Notes under the pieces: generated by a model
What the model was told of the DNA's origin: nothing
Database searches by the model: none
Seen by the model: the letters and a program-made list of their open reading frames with translations, nothing else
Source: Lycium barbarum
Lineage: Eukaryota > Streptophyta > Magnoliopsida > Solanales > Solanaceae
Direction: 5' to 3'
NCBI RefSeq assembly: GCF_019175385.1
Contig: NC_083348.1
Coordinates: 1,627,001-1,691,000, forward strand
DNA: 64,000 bases
Translations under genes and position numbers: made by a program
Part shown: positions 57,056-64,000 of the stretch, piece by piece
How positions within the stretch are numbered: the stretch's first letter is position 1
How the letters are laid out: each line of letters opens with the position of its first letter

Positions 57056-58987
57056 GTTAGTATTAGAGCCCTAGGTTCAAGTGTCTTAGGGATTCTATGA
57101 AGCCGTGTCTAGTGGGGTCTCTTTTATATGTGTGAGGGCCCCACACATTTAAATAGTTTACCACCAAGACATTCAGGATTGTCTCATTTCTTTCTACTCT
57201 AGATTGTGCCATGAAGCTTAGAGCAATAAGTAACCTTCTCTTCCTATCGAATTATGTACGTTTCGAATGCGCAGGTGACGGACAGGTAATTCAAGGCCCA
57301 ATTGGGGTTGATTATCCATAGGGTTACAATTGTGAAGTACTTGATGGTAACGAATGAGACTTGAGGTGCTATTGAAAGGTAAGTTGACTGATGTTCTTGA
57401 GAAAGGAAAATGGGATACAACAGGGAGAGGATATCAGAGAAATTAGAAAAGGAGTTAAGTCTGCAGGAAACGTAAATCATGGAGGACCTCAAAGGGGTGG
57501 GAGCAGACAGTTTTCTACCGAAATCCATCAGGACCTACTCCATCTGCAGCTAGTACACTAGTCTCGAGGTTTAGATACGATAAAAAAGGTTAGTTCAGCT
57601 AGAAATAGAGTTTAAGAGCACCAGCCTCTCAGTGACATACCTGTGTGAGCACAGAAGTTTTCAGAATATTATGTGCAACAAGTGTTATATGAGACACCAA
57701 GGGGTGCACCGTTTGCTCCTTGAGGGGTGTTTCGGTGGCTCCTTTTAATTCTCAAGCCCAGTCAGTTTATAATACAGCTAAGCCCGGTATTTCAGTCTCG
57801 GTGAAGATTGCTTGGATGCTTCAGTAGGTCGTCAGGACAAAGAGGCATCCCCAATTATCACCACAGATGAAATTTTCGTACGAACTATGCCTGTTAATAA
57901 AAGAGATATGTATGAAATAAGAACCATGAGCAGACGATATTAAATTTTTAGGAATGATTTTAGTTTGTTTAAGTTTAGTCAGATCAGAGTTAGAGAGTAC
58001 GATGGTTGTAAGTTACTATAAGAAGTAATTATTTTTATTATTATGAGATAAGGAGATGTGACAGTTCTCGCTTAAGCTATGTGAGTAAGTGTTTATCCCA
58101 GATGTGTATAGTCTGATATGATTTTTAAGTGTATAGAAAGTTTGTGTTTAGTTGTTCCAATATTTCGTCTAAGATAGATGAAAGTTTCTTAAGTGTGATC
58201 CGTAGTTCAGAAAAGATAGTAGACGACCATAGAATAGCGTTAGATGATGAGGGAGAGTTAGAAATAACTTAGGTTATTCAGAGCAGAATAAGAAAATATG
58301 AAGCTAGCAGGTGATTAACAAAAAAATAGTAAGTAATTTTTTAGTAGATACAATGCATTAGCAATTTCAGCAAAACTAGTAGAAGTATGATTTGATTTCC
58401 TTAAGATGAATACTGTAAGTGGGTGACAGTTTGGATACATCCAAATGTGTGTTAGAAACCAAGGCCTTACATTAAATTCGGAGTAGATGTTTAGTGGAAG
58501 AAGATATCAGCTAAGCCGTAAGAGAGCAAAGTATAGAAGAATAGCCTTTAGAGTTGTCAAACAAGGGTTTCCCTAAGATTCACAGTGTGAGCAGAGTTAA
58601 GTCATTAAGATAGAGTATGCCGGTTATGAATACAGTAGCAACCCATTCATGTAAGTAATTTAGTTTTTCCCAGTAAGTAATTGCTCAGAAGTGAGTCGGA
58701 AAAAGAAAAAAAAAAGAGTCATCATTGTTGTAGAGTACAAAGGAATTACAGAAGATAAGGAAAGTTAATTGGATCCTCACAAAAGAGAAGAATTTGTAAG
58801 TATAAGACGGTAGCCTTAGTTTAATGAGACAATTGAAGAGCCGAAGGGTTAGCATGAGATATGAAGAACCTCAGTTCAGTTAGGTTGGCATAATGAGATA
58901 GTATCCATAAGGAATATGCCTCAATTTAGAAGAAACCCGGTGGTAGGGCAAACCTCAGCGAGGACGCTGAGTCCCAAAGGGGGTGAG
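57056..58987 (+). pseudogene. Degenerate Tekay-like internal region of the composite
   Basis: The leader (gttcaagtgtcttagggattc..., 57078-57240) and a gag-like stretch (57255-57620) with 'KGWEQTVFYRN' and 'PSGPTPSAAS' type phrases in shifting frames resemble Tekay elements. From 57650 to 58930 nothing is readable. It ends 'ctgagtcccaaagggggtgag', a purine-rich stretch before the LTR. Non-autonomous. Confidence 0.55.
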
Positions 58988-59170
58988 TGTAAGACTTGCC
59001 TTAGGCGAATCCCATATCGGTTTAGGCGAATCCCACATCGGTTGGGGAGGAGAATGAAGAGTGCTTTATAAGTTATTGGATACCTCTCCTTTATAGATGT
59101 GTTTTAAAACCATGAGGGGCAAATGCTCTAAAGCGGACAATTTCTACATGTGGTGGCCTGGGCTGTTACA
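58988..59170 (+). repeat. TRIM-type 3' LTR, 183 bp
   Basis: TGTAAGAC...GCTGTTACA with two 21-bp repeats ending in cccacatcgg (59032-59041) and a TATA box ctttataag (59064-59072). Confidence 0.85.
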
Positions 59171-59780
59171 GTGTAGGTCACCAATTGGATGGTTTGAGTT
59201 GGGAGAGACTAAGTTGGTAGGGCCAGATCTGATTCAACAAGCAGTGGAAAAGTCAAGCTTATTCATGATCGATTGTTGGTAGCTCAGAGCCGTCAGAAGT
59301 CTTATGCGGATAATCGTCGATGAGACATAGAGTTTCAAGTTGATGATTGGGTATTCTTAAAGGTATCTCCTATGAAAGGCATTATGAGATTTGGTAAAAA
59401 GGGTAAGCTTAGTCTTCAGTATATCGGATCTTACAGGATTATACGTAGAATGGGTCAGGTGGCCTATGAATTGGATCTACCTCCCGATTTAAAATCAGTC
59501 CATCCGGTCTTCCATGTATCGATGCTTAATAAGTGTATTGGATATTTTTCCAGAGTTGTACTTATTGATGATGTTCAGGTCACCGAGCGATTAGCATATC
59601 AAGAAGTTCCCATTGCCATATTAGATAGACAGGTACAGAGATTAAAGACTAAGGATGTAGCTTCAGTTAAAGTTCTTTAGGGGAATAAGAACATGGAAGA
59701 AATGACTTGGGAAGCTGAGGAATATATGAGGTCCATGTGTAGATACTTGTTTTTGCTTCCAGAGAAGGTTCAGACAGAGA
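59171..59780 (+). pseudogene. Tekay-B integrase C-terminus and chromodomain
   Basis: It resumes with CRSPIGWFELGETKLVGPDL, then (after stops) FGKKGKLSLQYIGSYRIIRR, VAYELDLPPDLKSVHPVFHV and SMLNKCIG (GPF/Y-like segment). The chromodomain is YQEVPIAILDRQVQRLKTKD and, after a stop at 59678, NKNMEEMTWEAEEYMRS. A chromodomain at the integrase end marks it as a chromovirus. Confidence 0.85.
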
Positions 59781-59991
59781 CAGTATTGCCTCCAGGTGCT
59801 TATTGTTCCATTTCTTATGATTACTGGTTGTATGAGGCCTTTATTATTATTGCTTGTTGTGGTGTCCCTGTATGGCATTATATGGTTTGGAATCGCTGTG
59901 TGGCAGGTTGGTAGTGGTATAGTTACAGGGGAGACTCTGCCGAGGTTTTTATTTAATTCTTGGAAGTTAACATTCGAGGACGAATGTTTCT

Positions 59992-60004
59992 AAGGGGGGA
60001 TGAA
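59992..60004 (+). other. Tekay-B polypurine tract
   Basis: 'aaggggggatgaa' directly precedes the 3' LTR start TGTTATACATTG. It would prime second-strand synthesis. Confidence 0.75.
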
Positions 60005-61485
60005 TGTTATACATTGTGGTTTTACACATTTAGAATCATCGTATGTAAGTTATCTTAGTTTGGACATCGGTATTTTTCTTCGGAGGTGATATGAGATTGG
60101 ACCTGCCTAACTTATGCTTAAAAGTGTTTAAGTTCATGTTTGGTAAGTTATGGAAGGATTAGAGAATAAGTGAATCGAAGCAGAAAGGTTCGTTAAAAGT
60201 TGTTTTTGGAAAACATAGAATACGGGTTGTATAAGTGAGATATGATTTGTATTTTGAGATATGGACTGTATTCAAGGATTTAAAAATTTAAAGAAAATCA
60301 GAAAAATTGGGGTGGCATTATACGGCCAACTATATGGACCGAATAATGTTATACGGCCAGAAAGTTGGCCGTATAATGTTATACGGCCAGTATAATGTTA
60401 TGCCGGTGGAATTTTCCAGATTTTAAGTCAAACCCTCTTCATTTTTAATCATTTCAAACATAACCCCGAGTTTAAGAAGGCTCTAGATAAATCTCCAAAC
60501 ATATTCCAACACTTTTCCAAGTCTAAATCAAAGATCAAAGTGGGGATCCATGTTTATGGGTTTAATTGGTAATTATGTTAATATTTAAGGAGAAGAAATT
60601 GGAGGAAAAGTTCAAATATGAATTTGATAATATTTTGAGTTGTGAATTAACTGGAGCTATAATTATTAGCATGTTTTGGGCATAATCTTGTTATGAGGGA
60701 TAATAATGATGTTAAGGAAGTGTCATGTACCAGTGTATAAGGGGTTGTGTTGAAGTTGTTGTTATGGATTGATTATGAAAAGAAGTTTTGGAATTGAATT
60801 GAGTATAATTTGAGTGTAATCTTTTGATTATGGTATTGTAGATGTTTTATTGTGGTTTTGAGAGTTGTTTTGCAGTTGTAGGAAGTAGAAGAAATAATGG
60901 AAATGCTACCCAATTTTTGTTAGCTCATTTTTTAGTTTGCTTTGACCTTATAAGCATTTCAATGACTTAACCTTAGTGCGAATCATCTGCGAATCATCTT
61001 GATTGTAGATTTACAAACTCGGCAGGATAGGCGCTGAGTAGTAAGAAGACGACGAGGTATGTTAAGGCTATCCTTTTCTTTCTTTTTGGCATGATCTTTA
61101 TGAACAAGACGTACACGTAATGTTAATCCATAATGGTTCTACTCTTAAAGTTAGGGATGATCCATTTGATTCATGTTCCATAATGTATCTTCAAAAAGTC
61201 TTTCTTCAGATTTGGTATGATCCTTAGAGTTAGTTGTACTCTTATCATGTCTTGCATTACATTATATTTATATACATATGCATATACAGACCCGAGACCC
61301 CTCAGGCGCTATATGCCCGTTTATTATGTATTATATATATGTATGGGGTATGGGGTATGGGGTATGGGGAAGGTGACAACGTTATATACGCACTACCACC
61401 TGATCAACTGGTCATATGATGATACGATGATGCCCACAGAGACCGATACGATACGATGGGTTGCCCACAGAGGCTTGACAGACGT

Positions 61486-63241
61486 TATATATATATATAT
61501 AAGCATGAACTCCCTAACTTAAAAGTTAAATTACTAAAATACCCTTTAAAATAATATCTAAATAATCAATCTAATTTAATTTATTGTGTCTTTTCTTAAA
61601 AGGTTGTGTCCTTTTGAAGTGACTCCTTAAATTTGATTTCAATCGTTGGCTTTAAGAAAAGCCTCATCTACTAGCAACATCTTTCTGCTAACTTTTCTCA
61701 TACCATAACCCAAGCAAACAATCATATGAGATACATATTCAATAATAGTTACAATATTCAAGTTAACTATAACATTTGGTTATTTAGTCATATATAGAAT
61801 GAAGATTCATCTATTTTAATGGGCATTGGGAAGATTGTGGGGGAAAAAAAGCCACAAGCAAATATATGCAGTCCAAAGACAAGTGGAAAGAGGTTAGCGG
61901 TGGTTAACTTGAAAATTGTCGATAACAACAACATGCCCAATATATTATATATCAATAATAATATTTAATAGCTATGTACTTTTCCCATAAGATTTGTATC
62001 CATTTAATCAATTTTTCTTCATGAATTGGACACAACCGTTGTCTTAAAAGAAAAGTCATGTCTATTTAAAACGCTTATATATACTACAGCCTGATGTTGC
62101 GGGTTCCTACCATAACAATTGCTTTCTACTAAGTATCGAGTGGTTGATTTTTGTCGAAGAAAAGCCTTTTGCTTAATTTCTATGCATTTTTCCTTCTACT
62201 AGTTTAAGACTTCTCTCGTCCCTATCCCAACCTTAACCTTTGTTTTTATTTGTTCTTTATTTTTCTCATTCTATTCATTTACGCTGCCCAACAATCCATC
62301 CATTATAGTGTTTAGAATAAGATTGCACGAATTGACTTGAATTGTTCATAGTTATTAGTTGATTTAAAGAGTCACCGTATGTATATGTATTTTTTTATGT
62401 TTTCTATTTTTATTATGACTCCATAGTTGTGATGGCTTGCAAATTTTTCTCTGGATATTTGTAATGAACTTTCTTAAATTTTTTGTAATGAAATATATAA
62501 AATCGACTAAGCCCAAACAAAATGAAGATATTATACAAGTAAAATTCATTATAAAAAAATATATCGAAATTGAGACTCTTTTCAACAACATATTAAATAG
62601 ATAGCCATGTCGTTTTTTATCAAAAATTAATGGCCAATTTACCTTTTTCCTTCTGATTTTTAAATAGAAAATGAATTGAGACAAAAATTTAAAATAAACT
62701 AATTTCAGTTAGTTGATCGATTTGGCTATTTATAAATAAAATATTTAGTATATCTAACCAAATTAATACACAATGGATTGAACCGAACCAATATACATTA
62801 TTGGTCTCTATGACTAATGACAAGTAACACCTAAGAAGTTAAGATAATAGTGTATGCACAAACTTCAATCGTAACAGATTAAAGGAACATACACTAAGAA
62901 TGTTGTCTAACTAAACTTTGTTGTTCATCTTCGTAGGTCAGATATGCTTTGGTACATGTTCGCACCTTATAATTTCAAAATAAGTAAAAATTTAACATGT
63001 ATCTAACTAAACTGTGAGTGTTCATTCGTAGGTTTAGAAAACGATATATAATCATCTTGATCTCAACACACAAGTCACTATCTGCCAATCCATTGATCAA
63101 TTACATAAACATGTATTTTATTCTTTTTAATATAATTATTTATAAATTCATAACTTTAATTTAATAATATTGATATTTTTTTATAAAAACATGTACTATA
63201 TGACTCAGCATACACGTGCAATGCACGTGACGAGAAACTAG
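61486..63241 (+). mobile_element. Non-autonomous Helitron in the Tekay-B 3' LTR
   Basis: The 3' end is diagnostic: CACGTGC-aat-GCACGTG hairpin (63213-63229), then 8 nt and CTAG (63238-63241) followed by T. The 5' end lies in or next to the TA run near 61486-61510 (aagcatgaactccctaac follows) and cannot be fixed. About 1.75 kb, AT-rich, no Rep/helicase. LTR sequence resumes on both sides. Confidence 0.8.
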
Positions 63242-63456
63242 TATATGCATTTGTATATATACGATGTGTGTGTGTGTGTGTGACCTTGTGCATGCAAGGT
63301 CAACATTTATGCATATCATTAGCCCTTAGAGGCTATTCAGATGCACAGTAATTATATACATGATTTACTCACAGGGACAGTTCAGACATACATGTTATAT
63401 TCATTTACCTTATGGTTTCTTATGTCTTTCTTATGTTACTCTCATGCCTTACATAC

Positions 63457-63477
63457 TCAGTACTTTGTCCGTACTGA
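63457..63477 (+). other. Conserved LTR hairpin, copy 5
   Basis: TCAGTAC-tttgtcc-GTACTGA, identical to copy 3. Confidence 0.7.
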
Positions 63478-63948
63478 CTTTCTTTTGTTTGTAGACGCTG
63501 CGTTCATGCCCGCAGGTAGACAAAGGGACGGTACAGATCCTTAGGCTGCCATCTCAGCATCGGTATAGGAGCACTCCACTTGTTTCGGAGTTGTAGATTA
63601 GCGTGGTATGATTCTTTTGTGTATATATATGGGCATAGCATGGTCCTGTCCTGTCCTTATGACGTTATGCATTCTAGTAGAGGCTCGTAGACAGATATGT
63701 ATAGTTAGATATTTTATGACCCCCTCGGTCTATATTTTGTTATATCTTTTGATAGCCTTATCGGCTTATGTACGACCACAGTTTGATGATGTACACAAAT
63801 TATACATATCTTTTGGGCATGTGCCCCTTCCAGTTATGATACTTATTAGTTAGCAGCCCACTCATATATGACTATGAGATGTATGTTTTAAGGTGCTCGA
63901 TAGGTTAGCTCTGGGTGCCCGTTATGGCCCTCTGGTTGGGTCGTGACA

Positions 63949-64000
63949 ATACACCCCTTAGAGATCATCTTCCTAGCTTTAAGATAGGAAATAAACCTAT
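63949..64000 (-). pseudogene. pol: Tekay-A pol, upstream segment at window edge
   Basis: Minus strand RFISYLKARKMISKGCIY, which joins to 44815 (HLVRVRD) when Tekay-B is removed. It is the protease-RT linker of Tekay-type pol, also seen in Tekay-B near 51925-51975. Confidence 0.8.

Larger units (their letters stand above)
56548..59170. mobile_element. TRIM-like composite with outward U5 ends, TSD gtgta
   Basis: Left: a minus-strand TRIM with LTR 56548-56751, an internal piece of about 90 bp with primer site (rc) near 56820-56842, and a second LTR 56843-57000 that is cut. Right: the end of a plus-strand LTR (57001-57055), a primer site gttagtattagagccc at 57056, a 1.9-kb internal region, and a plus-strand 3' LTR 58988-59170 (TGTAAGACTTGCC to GGGCTGTTACA). 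The TSD gtgta is at 56543-56547 and 59171-59175. Both outer ends are U5 ends, which is abnormal for one LTR element. Confidence 0.75.
44816..63948 (+). mobile_element. Tekay-B: complete Tekay/Del chromovirus with four nested insertions
   Basis: 5' LTR 44816-46744, internal region to 60004, 3' LTR 60005-63948. The TSD is atata (44811-44815) versus ataca (63949-63953). Taking one copy of the TSD, the host pol reads KGCIYHLVRV across the junction. Inserted into it are a solo LTR at the primer site, a solo LTR in integrase, a TRIM-like composite and a Helitron. Gag and pol are full of stops and the RT active site is changed. Confidence 0.85.
60005..63948 (+). repeat. Tekay-B 3' LTR with Helitron insertion
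   Basis: It starts TGTTATACATTGTGG and ends GGGTCGTGACA, matching the 5' LTR apart from the deletion there and the Helitron here. Palindromes are at 60317-60410 and the hairpin at 63457-63477. Confidence 0.85.

Noticed and set aside
56548..57056. A simple foldback DNA transposon
   Set aside because: The inverted arms are TRIM LTRs with a primer site and TATA box, so it is LTR-derived although the arrangement is inverted.

Overview
The window is plant nuclear DNA, most likely from the nightshade family (Solanaceae). The evidence is AT-rich sequence, spliced genes with GT-AG introns, a TS-type SINE with a (TTG)n tail, a Tat/Ogre retroelement carrying a plant-mobile-domain gene, and many long Tekay-type LTRs sharing the same end motifs. 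I see no prokaryotic, organellar, rRNA or functional tRNA genes. Only one host gene is recognisable. Nearly everything else is transposable elements inserted into one another.

Region 1 (1-1940) is the 3' part of a long Tekay-like LTR inserted into the chromodomain-coding tail of another chromovirus. Region 2 (2280-5299) is an MBD4-like DNA glycosylase gene in five coding exons (four if the 2639-4032 block is counted with its neighbours differently), on the plus strand. Its N-terminus looks like a Myb/SANT-like DNA-binding domain joined to a linker with four SPYF-type motifs and a C-terminal HhH-GPD glycosylase domain. The N-terminal part is broken by two one-base losses in A5 runs and one TAA. 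The catalytic part reads cleanly. The intron before the penultimate exon carries four exact-length 102-bp repeats. A SINE with a perfect 15-bp target-site duplication (TSD) lies downstream.

Region 3 (6659-11975) is a complete but decayed Reina-type chromovirus with two LTRs of about 390 bp. Region 4 (about 12160-28330) is a large decayed Tat/Ogre-lineage element: LTR with repeated G-boxes, tRNA-Arg-like primer site, gag, protease, RT, two RNase H domains, integrase, several tandem arrays, and an antisense plant mobile domain (PMD) gene. The PMD gene is split by a 2.8-kb solo LTR with a 5-bp TSD. I find no 3' LTR. Region 5 (28233-31610) is AT-rich, with a hAT-like non-autonomous element and a possible Helitron terminus.

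Region 6 (31610-64000) is one minus-strand Tekay-type pol gene (called Tekay-A here) split by two large insertions. The first (32071-44440) is a giant Tat/Ogre-type solo LTR that itself holds a 4.5-kb LINE and a SINE with a perfect 19-bp TSD. The second (44816-63948) is a full Tekay-type element (Tekay-B, plus strand). Tekay-B was in turn hit by a 3.2-kb solo LTR exactly at its primer-binding site, a 2.2-kb solo LTR inside integrase, a TRIM-like composite 40 bp further on, and a Helitron in its 3' LTR. Removing each insertion with one TSD copy rejoins the interrupted reading frame, so the nesting order can be read directly.

No retroelement here looks autonomous. I see no convincing new multi-gene system. 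The points most worth following are the Myb/SANT-glycosylase fusion with its repeated-branch-point intron, a conserved hairpin shared by five LTRs, variable palindrome cassettes near LTR promoters, the 1-2-3-4 ladder of 21-bp repeats in TRIM LTRs, an 83-bp near-perfect inverted duplication, and the inverted-LTR composite that nevertheless has a TSD.
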